DNA of 64,000 bases from contig NZ_JAJQQP010000003.1 of NCBI RefSeq assembly GCF_028994805.1, positions 157,145 through 221,144 of the forward strand. Reading direction: 5' to 3'. The stretch is from Promicromonospora iranensis (lineage in GTDB: Bacteria; Actinomycetota; Actinomycetes; Actinomycetales; Cellulomonadaceae). Below the pieces are notes generated by a model, which was given only the letters and a program-made list of their open reading frames with translations, had not been told where the DNA came from and made no database searches. This document shows positions 51,400 to 60,338 of the stretch, piece by piece. Within the stretch, counting starts at the first letter, position 1, and each line of letters starts with the position of its first letter. Made by a program: the position numbers and the translations under genes.

Positions 51400-53282
51400 G
51401 ATGCCTCCGGGTCTGCCGCGGAGCGGACGTCGATCACCTGGTCCGCGAGCCCGAGCAGCGACGCCCGGTGTGCGACGACGAGCACGGTCCGCCCGGCGTC
51501 GCGCCACGCACGTACGGTGTCGAGCACCGCCTGCTCGCCGCGTGCGTCGAGATGGGCCGTGGGCTCGTCGAGGATCACCAGCGGCCTGGTGGCGGCGTCG
51601 TCGAGGAGGGCGGACGTGAGCGCCACGCGCTGGCGCTGCCCCACGGACAGCCCCACGCCGCCGAGCCCGACGCGTGTGTCCCAGCCGTCGGGCAGCGCGC
51701 CGACGACGGCGTCGAGCCCGGTCAGGCGCGCCGCCTCGGCGAGCTCCGGGTCGCGCACGCGCGACGCGCCATCCAGCACGACGTCGCGCAGCCGCCCTGG
51801 TGCGAGCGACGGGCGCTGCGGAACCCAGGTGAGGCCCGCCCACCAGGCCTCCAGCTCGTCGGCCGACAGATCGGCGAGGTCACGGAGCACACCGCCGGGT
51901 GCGAGCAGCCCGACCCGTCCCGCATCCGGCGCCAGCAGCCCGAGAACCACCAGCACGGCCGTCGACTTGCCCGACCCGCTCGGTCCCCGGAGCGCGACGA
52001 CCCGCCCGGCGCCGGCCGCGCCGGACCCGAGCGGGATCCGCGCCGACAGCCCGGCGGGAGCGACGACCCCTCGTCCGGGAGCCCGCACGGAGATCCCGTC
52101 CAGCACGAGCTCCCCGCCGGCCGTACCCAGCCCAGCCGTACCCAGCCCAGCCGTACCCAGCCCAGCCGTACCCAGCCCAGCCGTACCCAGCCCAGCCGCA
52201 CCCTCCGACCGGGCGGCACCGGCCGGCCCGATGAGCGCGAGAGCCCGGGACGCAGCCGCGACCCCGTCGACGGACGCGTGGAACTCCGCCCCGACCCGCC
52301 GCAGCGGCAGGTACACCTCGGGGGCCAGCACGAGCACGGCGATCGCCGGCTGCAGCTCCATGGCGCCCTCGACGAGCCGCAGCCCCACGCCGACGGCGAC
52401 GATCGCCACCGACAGCGTCGTGAGCAGCTCGAGCACCATCGAGGAGAGGAACGCGATCCGCAGCGTCCCCATGGTTGCCTTGCGGGAGGCGTCACCGAGC
52501 GCCCGCACACGTTCCCCGGGGCCGAACGACCGCCCGAAGGCACGGAGGGTCGGCAGGCCGGCGACGAGGTCGAGCACCTGGGTGCCGAGCCGCTCCACGG
52601 TGGCGAGCCGCCGCTCCGACGCCCCGGCCGTCAGCCGCCCGACCAGCACCATGAACACGGGTACGAGCGGCAGCGTGACGACCAGGATCACCGCCGTGAC
52701 CCAGTCCAGGCCGAGCACCACGACCACCAGGGCGGGCGTGACCAGCGCCGTCAGCACCAGCTGCGGTACGTACCTCACGAGGTACGGCTCGAGCGCGTCG
52801 AGACCGCGCGTCGCGAGGGTCGCCACCTCGGCCTCCGGGCTGGCACCGTGTCCGGTGCCCGACGCCGGAGCACCGAGCCCGCCGTCCGCCGTCGTGCGGA
52901 CGTCCGCCGTCGTGCCGCCGTCCGCGGCGGTGAGGCCGACCGGGGCGGGTGCGCTGGCCCGGGGCCCGCGCAGTGCCCACGACTCGACCACCGCGTGGCG
53001 GAGCTCGGCGATCGTCCGCGCGGCGGCGCGCAGGGCGTAACGCTCCTGCGCCCACGCGACACCGGCCCGCCCGGCGACCACGAGCGCCAGCCCGGCGAGG
53101 TACCACGTCGCGGCCGACCGGGGGAGGTCATCCCCGAGCACCACCGGCGCGAGCAGCGCCGCGATGAGCAGCGCCTGCGCGACGATCAGCCCGGCCGCGA
53201 CCACGCCCAGCCCGACCGTCAGCGCCACGTACCAGCGCGCCGCGCTGACCTGCTGCAGCAGGCGGGGGTCGAGGGGTCTCAT
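51396..53282 (-). CDS. cydD: Thiol reductant ABC exporter subunit CydD
   Basis: A 628-residue ABC half-transporter forming a heterodimer with CydC. Six helices occupy about residues 20-320 (LTVGLGVVAAGLIVAQALLI, LVLTALVTPALVVVVLGLDW, VTLPLVPVFMVLVGRLT). The ATPase has RGPSGSGKSTAVLVVLGLL (about 430), VGLSVGQRQRVALTSALLDD as signature and PLVILDEPTAHLDARGEQAV. Between the two domains lies a five-fold Gly-Leu-Gly-Thr-Ala repeat (about 364-388) encoded by a 15-bp minisatellite. The gene starts 34 bp after cydB, and its stop overlaps cydC. Confidence 0.92.
   Translation of the reverse strand: MRPLDPRLLQQVSAARWYVALTVGLGVVAAGLIVAQALLIAALLAPVVLGDDLPRSAATWYLAGLALVVAGRAGVAWAQERYALRAAARTIAELRHAVVESWALRGPRASAPAPVGLTAADGGTTADVRTTADGGLGAPASGTGHGASPEAEVATLATRGLDALEPYLVRYVPQLVLTALVTPALVVVVLGLDWVTAVILVVTLPLVPVFMVLVGRLTAGASERRLATVERLGTQVLDLVAGLPTLRAFGRSFGPGERVRALGDASRKATMGTLRIAFLSSMVLELLTTLSVAIVAVGVGLRLVEGAMELQPAIAVLVLAPEVYLPLRRVGAEFHASVDGVAAASRALALIGPAGAARSEGAAGLGTAGLGTAGLGTAGLGTAGLGTAGGELVLDGISVRAPGRGVVAPAGLSARIPLGSGAAGAGRVVALRGPSGSGKSTAVLVVLGLLAPDAGRVGLLAPGGVLRDLADLSADELEAWWAGLTWVPQRPSLAPGRLRDVVLDGASRVRDPELAEAARLTGLDAVVGALPDGWDTRVGLGGVGLSVGQRQRVALTSALLDDAATRPLVILDEPTAHLDARGEQAVLDTVRAWRDAGRTVLVVAHRASLLGLADQVIDVRSAADPEAS
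52120..52194 (-). repeat. 15-bp x 5 perfect minisatellite in cydD
   Basis: The unit GCCGTACCCAGCCCA occurs five times without change from 52120 to 52194, then a partial GCCG. On the coding strand it reads Gly-Leu-Gly-Thr-Ala. It sits in the linker between membrane and ATPase domains, where length change would be tolerated. Confidence 0.92.
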
Positions 53283-53316
53283 GCCCTGATGCCCCCGTGC
53301 CCGCTCAGATGCCCGC

Positions 53317-54366
53317 TCAGAACGCCGACTCCTTGATCTTCTTCCAGGTGAGCCCGCCGGGTGCGGGGATGTGGTCCACCGTCAGCCGGCGCCGGAAGAC
53401 CCAGTACGTCCAGGCCTGGTACAGGATCACCAGCGGCGTGAGCACCACGGCGACCCAGGTCACGACAGTGAGGGTGTACGGGGTCGACGCCGCATCCGTG
53501 ATGCTGAGCGAGGTGCCCCCGTCCAGGCCCGGCATGACGTCCGGGAACATGGACCCGAAGATCAGCACCACCGCGGCGACGATCGTCACCGCGGAGAGCG
53601 TGAAGGCGTAGCCCTCGCGTCCGGCGCGGTTCGTCAGCAGCACGCCGACCAGGGCGAGCGCGGCGACCGCCACCACCGCCCAGGTCCAGGCGGGGGAGTA
53701 CGCGACCTGCGCCCAGACGGCCCACCCGCCGGCCACCACGAGGGCCTCGACCGACAGCACCCCGGCGAACCGACGGGCTCGGGCGCGGATCTCGCCGTCG
53801 GTCTTGAGCGCGACGAACACCGCGCCGTGCAGCAGGAACAGCACGAGCGTCGTCAGGCCGCCGAGCAGCGCGAACGGGTTCAGCAGGGCCCAGAAGCCCC
53901 CCACGTACTGAAAGTCTTCGTCGAGCCGGACGCCGCGGACCAGGTTCGCGAACGTCACACCCCACAGGATGGCGGGTACCCAGGAACCGACCTGGATGGC
54001 GATGTCGCAGCGCCGGGCCCAGACGGCGTCGGCGATCTTGCCGCGGTACTCGAAGGCGACACCACGCACGATGAGCGCGACCAGGATGGCGAGCAGGGGC
54101 AGGTAGAAGCCGGAGAACAGGGTGGCGTACCACTCGGGGAACACCGCGAAGGTGGCGGCGCCCGCCGTGATGAGCCACACCTCGTTGCCATCCCAGACCG
54201 GTCCGATGCTGTTGACCAGCACCCGCCGCTCCTTCTCCCGGTGCGCGGCGTCACCGCGGGGGAGCAGGGACATCAGCATCCCGACGCCGAAGTCGAAGCC
54301 CTCGAGCACGAGGTACGCGGTCCACAGAGCCGCGATGAGGAAGAACCACACGAGTGCGAGGTCCAC
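53317..54366 (-). CDS. cydB: Cytochrome bd oxidase subunit II
   Basis: A 349-residue membrane subunit of the cytochrome bd quinol oxidase, with eight to nine helices. It begins LVWFFLIAALWTAYLVLEGF then DFGVGML, the conserved quinol/heme-side segment, and has NSIGPVWDGNEVWLITAGAA near residue 48. Helix VTIVAAVVLIFGSMFPDVMP and ILYQAWTYWVFRRRLTVD lie near the end. The GTG at 54366 has AAAGGA 7 nt upstream; the GTG at 54372 is too close to that site. It lies 49 bp after cydA, so cydABDC is one operon. Confidence 0.93.
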   Translation of the reverse strand: MDLALVWFFLIAALWTAYLVLEGFDFGVGMLMSLLPRGDAAHREKERRVLVNSIGPVWDGNEVWLITAGAATFAVFPEWYATLFSGFYLPLLAILVALIVRGVAFEYRGKIADAVWARRCDIAIQVGSWVPAILWGVTFANLVRGVRLDEDFQYVGGFWALLNPFALLGGLTTLVLFLLHGAVFVALKTDGEIRARARRFAGVLSVEALVVAGGWAVWAQVAYSPAWTWAVVAVAALALVGVLLTNRAGREGYAFTLSAVTIVAAVVLIFGSMFPDVMPGLDGGTSLSITDAASTPYTLTVVTWVAVVLTPLVILYQAWTYWVFRRRLTVDHIPAPGGLTWKKIKESAF

Positions 54367-54415
54367 GGTCACGTCCTTTGGTCAGTCTCGGAGGCGGGCG
54401 ATCGGATGCGGTTGG

Positions 54416-55912
54416 TCAGTAGGCGAACGAGAGGGGCCGGTCGGTGTCGTCCTCGGCGGCCTCGGGCGACTCGTCACGCACCGCCGACGGCACACCCTCG
54501 ACCGCGTACCGGTGGATGAGCCGGAACCAGACCACGGCGAGCACGCCATAGAGCAGGGTGAACACGATCATCGAGGTGAGGACCATGCCCGGGCTGACGA
54601 CGGTCGAGACGCCGCGCATCGTCAGCAGCCGGATCTGGTCGATGCCCGTGGGGTTCGGGGCGACCACCCAGGGCTGGCGGCCCACCTCGGTGAAGATCCA
54701 CCCGAACGACGAGGCGATGAACGGAGTGGGGATCGCGGCGATCCCGATCCGGGCGAGCCACGGGTTGTCGCTGATCCGCCCGCGCCGGGTGAACCAGAGG
54801 GCGGCCACGGCCAGCAGCGCGGACCCGGCCGCGAACCCGATCATCAGCCGGAAGCTCCAGTAGGTGACGGCGAGGTTCGGCGTGTACGAGATGGGGTTGC
54901 CCGCCTCGTCGGTCTCGCCGTAGCGCTCGGCGTACTCCTCCTGGACGTCGTGGACGCCGGGCAGGTAGCTGTCCTCGCCGGAGAACGTGCCGGTGCCCAG
55001 GTAGCTGGCGAGGCCGGGCACCTCCAGGATGTGCCGCACGCCCTCGCACGAGTTCGAGAGGTCGCCGATCGTGAGGATCGAGAAGTTGGCCCCTTCCTCG
55101 CCCTCGCACAGCGCCTCGGCCGACGCCATCTTGCCCGGCTGCTGCTCGAACATCAGCTTGCCCTGGGCGTCCCCCGTCAGTGCGACACCGGCGCCCGAGA
55201 TCAGCATGACCACGGTGCCGAGGATCACGGCGGGCCGGTAGACGTTCCGGGCCAGCTCGACGGCGTCCTCCTGCTGGGTCCGCGCCAGGCGCACCATCCA
55301 CCAGGCGGCGATGCCGGCCACGAACGTGCCCGCCGTGAGGAACGCCGCGGCCACCGCGTGCGGGTAGGCGGCCCACAGCGTGTTGTTCGTGAGGATCGCC
55401 CAGATCGACTCCATCTCGGCGCGCCCGGTCTCCGGGTTGTACCGGGCGCCCACCGGGTGCTGCATCCACGAGTTGGCCGCGAGGATGAACAGGGCCGACA
55501 GGTTCACGGCGATCGCCACGGCCCAGATGCAGGCCAGGTGCACACGCTTGTTCAGCCGGTCCCAGCCGAAGATCCACAGGCCGAGGAACGTCGACTCGAC
55601 GAAGAACGCCGCGAGGGCCTCCATGGCGAGCGGGGCGCCGAACACGTCGCCGACGAACCGGGAGTACTCGCTCCAGTTCATCCCGAACTGGAACTCCTGC
55701 ACGATGCCGGTGACGACGCCGAGCGCGAAGTTGATCAGGAAGAGCTTGCCGAAGAACTTCGTCAGCTTGAGCCAGCGCTCGTTCCCCGTGCGGACCCAGG
55801 CGGTCTGCATGATGGCCACGAGCGGGGCGAGGCCGATCGTGAGCGGCACGAAGATGAAGTGATAGACGGTGGTGATGCCGAACTGCCAGCGTGCCAGGTC
55901 GAGTGCTTCCAC
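54416..55912 (-). CDS. cydA: Cytochrome bd oxidase subunit I
   Basis: A 498-residue subunit carrying the hemes of the high-affinity terminal oxidase that reduces oxygen to water with quinol. LARWQFGITTVYHFIFVPLT near the start holds the heme His (about residue 18). GMNWSEYSRFVGDVFGAPLA, LANSWMQHPVGARYNPETGR and the GRQPW quinol motif in FTEVGRQPWVVAPNPTG are present. The Q loop is of the short type. GTG start with an AGGAG site. A Rex operator overlaps the probable transcription start about 100 nt upstream, predicting induction when NADH is high or oxygen is low. Confidence 0.95.
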   Translation of the reverse strand: MEALDLARWQFGITTVYHFIFVPLTIGLAPLVAIMQTAWVRTGNERWLKLTKFFGKLFLINFALGVVTGIVQEFQFGMNWSEYSRFVGDVFGAPLAMEALAAFFVESTFLGLWIFGWDRLNKRVHLACIWAVAIAVNLSALFILAANSWMQHPVGARYNPETGRAEMESIWAILTNNTLWAAYPHAVAAAFLTAGTFVAGIAAWWMVRLARTQQEDAVELARNVYRPAVILGTVVMLISGAGVALTGDAQGKLMFEQQPGKMASAEALCEGEEGANFSILTIGDLSNSCEGVRHILEVPGLASYLGTGTFSGEDSYLPGVHDVQEEYAERYGETDEAGNPISYTPNLAVTYWSFRLMIGFAAGSALLAVAALWFTRRGRISDNPWLARIGIAAIPTPFIASSFGWIFTEVGRQPWVVAPNPTGIDQIRLLTMRGVSTVVSPGMVLTSMIVFTLLYGVLAVVWFRLIHRYAVEGVPSAVRDESPEAAEDDTDRPLSFAY

Positions 55913-56325
55913 TCCGGGCTCCTGTGGTGTCTCCGAACGGCTCTGCCCGGGTGGACGCTAGGCCTGATCCAGCAGGTCGACGCGGTGCCGCGGGGTGAAT
56001 CCGTCGCTTGTGAATGTCTTCACAAGGCAGAGTACACGCACTTGGACCCCCGCAGGGCGGGGTCGTTCTCCTGTGCGATACTTGACGAACCCGCGTAGGC
56101 CCACATCCCTGCGCGGCCTGCAGAGTCCAACACTGCCCGCGATCCGCACGCGGTGCCGCAGTCACGACAGAACGTGGCCGCAGGCGTCCGCGAAGATCGC
56201 AGGAACAGGGCCGCAGCCGAGACTTCCGCCCGGATGTGTCGCTTCGCCGCGATGCATTGCCGGACGACCGACCGCCTGGCGGTCCGCGTGGTGTGGGGCG
56301 GGCGCCGGCTACAGGAGTACCTCAC
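55913..56325. other. Intergenic region between cydA and RNase E/G gene
   Basis: It holds the cyd promoter with its Rex site (56008-56034) and about 110 nt of cydA leader. On the other side are about 290 nt upstream of the RNase E/G gene, ending in an ACAGGAG ribosome site. The rne frame is open back to 56236 without family-like sequence. No further structure was recognised. Confidence 0.4.
56008..56034 (-). promoter_or_regulatory. Rex operator overlapping the cydABDC promoter
   Basis: TTGTGAATGTCTTCACAA (56008-56025) matches the Rex consensus TTGTGAA-N4-TTCACAA in every half-site base. A -10 box TACTCT lies on the minus strand at 56034-56029, so the operator covers the expected start of transcription. 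Rex, a sensor of NADH/NAD+, should repress the operon under oxidising conditions, as known for cyd genes of Streptomyces. Confidence 0.88.
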
Positions 56326-59300
56326 GTGACGCCTTCCAGCACCACCGGTTCGACCAACGGGTCACAGGATGATCACGACGCATCTGAGGCGAACGCCCAG
56401 GTCACCACTGGTGGGGAGGCTCCGGCGGGCACGACGCCGGCCAAGCGTCCGCGTCGTCGTGTCACCCGGTCCGTCGTCTCGACGGCGAACGTCGAGCCCA
56501 TCGTCGTCGGGTCGTCCGAGCCCGCCGAGACCCCTGCCGGGTCGCAGCCGGTAACCACCGGCGGCACCGCCGTCGTGGCGACCTCTGCGACCGTCGAGCC
56601 GGCCGCCAAGCGCCCGCGCCGCCGTGCCACACGGGGCGTCTCGTCCCCCACGGCGCCCGCACCGGCCGCCGCCGAGCCGACGGCGGCCGAGCCGGTCGCC
56701 GCGGAGCCCGTTGCCGTGAACGAGCCGGTCCCGACTGAGACGGATGTCACTGTCGAGGCCGTGCCGGCCGCCGAGCCCGAGACCGTCGAGGTGGCCGAGC
56801 CCGAGGCTCCCGTCGAGGAGCCGGCCGCGGCGCCCGCCGAGGAGGCGGCACCGGTCGACATCGTGCTGCCGGAGCCCGCGTCGACGCCCGTCGACGCCCC
56901 GGCACGCCAGGTCGCGAGCCTCGACGACATCGTCCTGCCCGGCGGTCCGGCCGCGGAGCTCGAGAAGACCGCTCCGAAGCGTCGTACCCGCAAGAAGGCG
57001 GAGCCGGTGGCGGAGACCCCGGCCGAGCCGGCCGCCGAGGCCGCCCCGAAGCGTGCGCGGTCGCGTCGCAAGCCCGTCGTCGCCGAGCCTGCGGCCGAGA
57101 CCGTGGCCGAGGCCGCGCCGGTCGAGGAGACCCCCGAGGCGCCCGTCGCCGCAGCTCCGGCCGAGGAGAACCAGGCGGTCGAGGCGCCGACGGAGGCTCT
57201 GGCGTCCGCGGCCCCGGCCGACGAGGTCCCCGCCGAGCCGGCCCCGAGGACCCGCGGTCGCCGCAGCAGTCGTGCGGCTGCGGAGCCGACCGAGACCGCC
57301 GCCGCCGAGGCTCCCGCCGCTGAGCAGCCGGCCGCCGAGGCGCCCGCGCAGCCTGCGGTGTCACCCGCAGTGACGGCGTCGGGGACGCGCGCTCCGCGCC
57401 TCGCCACGACCGCGCTGCTCTTCCAGGCACCCGACGAGTCGGCCGGCCGCCGTTCGCGGCGTGCCCAGGCTCCCGCCGGGCCGCCCCGTGCGCAGGACCT
57501 GACGCCGCAGTTCGCCCGTCCGGTCGCGCGCCCCGTCGAGCCGGCTGCCGAGGCGCCCGTGCGGGCGGCGGAGCCTGCTGTGGAGCGCCCCGCCGAGGAG
57601 CGGACAGAGCAGGCGACCGAGGCCAGGACGGAGCCCCAGGCGAAGACCGAGGCGAAGACCGAGGCGAAGACCGAGGCCCCGGCCGAGCCCAGGGCGCGCC
57701 GGTCCGGTTCCCGCCGGGCGGTGCGTCGTACCGGTCCCAGCACCGAGCCGGCCACCCGGGCCGAGGCCCAGGACGCCGCGCCGGCCGAGGCCGTGGCGGA
57801 GCCCGTCGTCGACGTACCTGCGCAGGCCCCTGCCCGTGAGGCGAGCGCTCCCGCGACGCCGGAGTTCGTCGCGGCCCAGCTGAGCGAGGACGACGCCGCC
57901 GCCGTGGACGAGGTCGGCGCGATCGAGGAGGAGCTGGCCGCCGAGGGCGTCGAGATCGAGGAGCTCGCCCCGGCGGACTTCGAGGAGTACGACGACGAAG
58001 AGGTGCGCCCGTCGCGCCGCCGTCGGCGTCGGGGCGGACGGGGCCGCCGCGGCGGTCGCGCGAACCGCACGGACGACGGGGACGACTCGGCGGACGAGGA
58101 CCAGGACGACGACTCCGAGGAGGACGCGCAGGCGGCCGCCGAGGACGAGGACGAGCAGGACTCGGCTCAGGACACCGGCGACACCGAGGGCGAGGGTGAG
58201 GGCGGCAGCCGCCGCCGTCGTCGCCGCCGCCGGGGTACGCGGGGCGAGCGCGCCGAGGCGGCCGCCGTCCGCACGGGCCGGTCCGACGAGGTCACCGCGC
58301 TCAAGGGGTCCACGCGTCTCGAGGCGAAGCGTCAGCGTCGCCGGGAGGGGCGGGACCACGGCCGTCGTCGCCAGATCATCACCGAGGCCGAGTTCCTGGC
58401 CCGCCGGGAGTCGGTGCAGCGGTCGATGATCGTGCGCGAGAAGGACGGCCGCACGCAGATCGCGGTGCTGGAGGACGGTGTGCTCGTGGAGCACTACGTC
58501 TCGCAGCAGTCGCAGGCGTCGATGGCCGGCAACGTCTACCTGGGCCGCGTCCAGAACGTGCTGCCCTCCATGGAGGCGGCGTTCGTCGACGTCGGCAAGG
58601 GCCGCAACGCCGTGCTGTACGCGGGTGAGGTCAACTGGGACGCGGCGGGTCTCGAGGGCCAGCCGCGCCGGATCGAGCAGGCGCTGAAGTCGGGCGACTC
58701 GGTCCTGGTGCAGGTCACCAAGGACCCGATCGGCCACAAGGGCGCCCGGCTCACCAGCCAGGTCACGCTCGCGGGCCGGTACCTGGTGTTCGTGCCGGGT
58801 GGCGGCATGACCGGCATCAGCCGCAAGCTGCCGGACACCGAGCGGTCTCGCCTCAAGAAGATCCTCCGCGAGGTGGTCCCCGAGGGTGCCGGCGTCATCG
58901 TGCGCACGGCCGCCGAGGGGGCGAGCGAGGACGAGCTGCGCGCCGACGTCGAGCGGCTGCAGGGCCAGTGGGACGCCATCCAGGCCAAGTCCAAGAAGGC
59001 CAACGCCCCTGCCCTGCTGCAGGGCGAGCCGGACATGGCGATCCGCGTGGTCCGCGACATCTTCAACGACGACTTCTCGTCGCTGATCGTCCAGGGCGAG
59101 GGCGCGTGGGACGAGATCGCGCACTACGTCGAAGAGCTTGCTCCTGACCTGCGCGAGCGCGTGTCCAAGTGGGTCGAGAACACCGACGTGTTCTCCGTGC
59201 ACCGCGTGGACGAGCAGCTCGCCAAGGGCATGGACCGCAAGGTCTGGCTGCCCTCGGGCGGCTCGCTGGTCATCGACCGCACCGAGGCCATGACCGTCGT

Positions 59301-60126
59301 GGACGTCAACACCGGCAAGTTCACCGGTGCGGGCGGCACGCTCGAGGAGACCGTCACCCGGAACAACCTCGAGGCGGCCGAGGAGATCGTGCGGCAGCTT
59401 CGCCTGCGGGACATCGGCGGCATCATCGTCATCGACTTCATCGACATGGTGCTCGAGTCCAACCGTGACCTCGTGCTGCGCCGTCTGGTCGAGTGCCTCG
59501 GCAGGGACCGCACCAAGCACCAGGTGGCCGAGGTCACCTCGCTCGGCCTGGTCCAGATGACGCGTAAGCGTGTGGGCCAGGGCCTGGTCGAGGCCTTCTC
59601 GGAGACCTGCGAGCACTGCAAGGGCCGCGGGTTCATCGTGCACGAGGAGCCGATCGAGAAGTCGGGCAACGGCACGAGCTCCGGCGGCGCTCCGGCGGCG
59701 TCGGACGAGGGTCCGCGTTCGGCGCGTGCGCGCCGCAAGCGTGGCAAGGAGGGCAAGGACAAGGTGGCTCCCGCGCTGGAGCCCACCGCGCCGATCGCCA
59801 GCCTGCCCGAGGAGCGGTCCGAGGCCCGCGAGGCCGTCAAGGCCACGCTCGCCACGATCGCTGCCGCCGCGCAGCACGCGCACGAGACGAAGGACTCGTC
59901 GGAGGACGGCCCCGCCAGCCTCGACCAGATCCAGCTGCCGACCGCGAGCTCGGCCGGCGTCACGTCGTCGACGTCCGCGGTCTCCGGCTCGGCAGACTCG
60001 CCGAGCTCACCCGACTCAGCGGACTCGCCGGCGGACACCGCGCGGTCGACGAGCGACGCGCCGGAGGGGGGCTCCGGCACTGGGCAGCCGGAACCGCCCA
60101 AAGGAGCTGGCGACGAGGTCGCCTGA
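56326..60126 (+). CDS. Rne/Rng family ribonuclease (RNase E/G)
   Basis: A 1266-residue endoribonuclease for rRNA maturation and mRNA turnover. Residues 1-560 are disordered, Ala/Pro/Glu-rich with Arg-rich patches and a KTEA repeat; an acidic segment and RRRRR clusters follow. The catalytic part begins at about 680 with an S1 domain (GNVYLGRVQNVLPSMEAAFV, about 733), then the RNase H-like and DNase I-like core with TVVDVNTGKFTGAGG (about 990) and IIVIDFIDM giving the metal-binding Asp residues. The zinc-link CEHCKGRG is at about 1096. As in other Actinobacteria, the core lies between two disordered arms. GTG at 56326 has ACAGGAG before it. Confidence 0.93.
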   Translation: MTPSSTTGSTNGSQDDHDASEANAQVTTGGEAPAGTTPAKRPRRRVTRSVVSTANVEPIVVGSSEPAETPAGSQPVTTGGTAVVATSATVEPAAKRPRRRATRGVSSPTAPAPAAAEPTAAEPVAAEPVAVNEPVPTETDVTVEAVPAAEPETVEVAEPEAPVEEPAAAPAEEAAPVDIVLPEPASTPVDAPARQVASLDDIVLPGGPAAELEKTAPKRRTRKKAEPVAETPAEPAAEAAPKRARSRRKPVVAEPAAETVAEAAPVEETPEAPVAAAPAEENQAVEAPTEALASAAPADEVPAEPAPRTRGRRSSRAAAEPTETAAAEAPAAEQPAAEAPAQPAVSPAVTASGTRAPRLATTALLFQAPDESAGRRSRRAQAPAGPPRAQDLTPQFARPVARPVEPAAEAPVRAAEPAVERPAEERTEQATEARTEPQAKTEAKTEAKTEAPAEPRARRSGSRRAVRRTGPSTEPATRAEAQDAAPAEAVAEPVVDVPAQAPAREASAPATPEFVAAQLSEDDAAAVDEVGAIEEELAAEGVEIEELAPADFEEYDDEEVRPSRRRRRRGGRGRRGGRANRTDDGDDSADEDQDDDSEEDAQAAAEDEDEQDSAQDTGDTEGEGEGGSRRRRRRRRGTRGERAEAAAVRTGRSDEVTALKGSTRLEAKRQRRREGRDHGRRRQIITEAEFLARRESVQRSMIVREKDGRTQIAVLEDGVLVEHYVSQQSQASMAGNVYLGRVQNVLPSMEAAFVDVGKGRNAVLYAGEVNWDAAGLEGQPRRIEQALKSGDSVLVQVTKDPIGHKGARLTSQVTLAGRYLVFVPGGGMTGISRKLPDTERSRLKKILREVVPEGAGVIVRTAAEGASEDELRADVERLQGQWDAIQAKSKKANAPALLQGEPDMAIRVVRDIFNDDFSSLIVQGEGAWDEIAHYVEELAPDLRERVSKWVENTDVFSVHRVDEQLAKGMDRKVWLPSGGSLVIDRTEAMTVVDVNTGKFTGAGGTLEETVTRNNLEAAEEIVRQLRLRDIGGIIVIDFIDMVLESNRDLVLRRLVECLGRDRTKHQVAEVTSLGLVQMTRKRVGQGLVEAFSETCEHCKGRGFIVHEEPIEKSGNGTSSGGAPAASDEGPRSARARRKRGKEGKDKVAPALEPTAPIASLPEERSEAREAVKATLATIAAAAQHAHETKDSSEDGPASLDQIQLPTASSAGVTSSTSAVSGSADSPSSPDSADSPADTARSTSDAPEGGSGTGQPEPPKGAGDEVA
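57640..57675 (+). repeat. 12-bp x 3 tandem repeat in the RNase E/G N-terminal arm
   Basis: GCGAAGACCGAG occurs three times in a row (57640, 57652, 57664), encoding Ala-Lys-Thr-Glu units in the disordered arm. Confidence 0.8.
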
Positions 60127-60177
60127 GCAGAAGAAGGGATTCTGGGCGAGGCTGTTCGGCCTCTGACCTGATCTGCA

Positions 60178-60216
60178 CGAGGGTCGCCACCGCGAGGTGG
60201 CGGCCCTCGTTTTTTG
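60178..60216 (+). terminator. Intrinsic terminator after the RNase E/G gene
   Basis: CGAGGGTCGCCACC (60178-60191) pairs with GGTGGCGGCCCTCG (60196-60209) with one mismatch and a short loop, directly followed by six T residues. It is the only hairpin in the window with a clear T-tract. Confidence 0.9.
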
Positions 60217-60278
60217 TGCCCGCACCGCTCGCGGGACGCCCCATCCCGGTTCTCCCTTGCGGCCGAGGCCTGTTCTGT

Positions 60279-60302
60279 GGTTCATTAGTCAAGTAATGAA
60301 CC
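60279..60302. promoter_or_regulatory. Perfect 9-bp inverted repeat before the acyltransferase gene
   Basis: GGTTCATTA (60279-60287) and TAATGAACC (60294-60302) are exact complements spaced 6 bp. They lie 36 bp before the ATG at 60339. The size suits a dimeric repressor; no regulator gene is adjacent. The AT-rich core stands out strongly from the local GC content. A seven-codon frame MTTRRPR (60319-60342) ends in an ATGA overlap with the gene start. Confidence 0.55.
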
Positions 60303-60338
60303 GATGGAGCAACGAACCATGACGACTCGGAGACCACG

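Noticed and set aside
50464-53040. Plus-strand open frame opposite cydDC
   Set aside because: Pro/Ser/Arg-rich antisense product without motifs; the cyd operon explains the region.
57361-59883. Long minus-strand open frame (about 840 codons) opposite RNase E/G
   Set aside because: Repetitive Leu/Gly/Arg-rich product mirroring the sense codons; no start context or domain.
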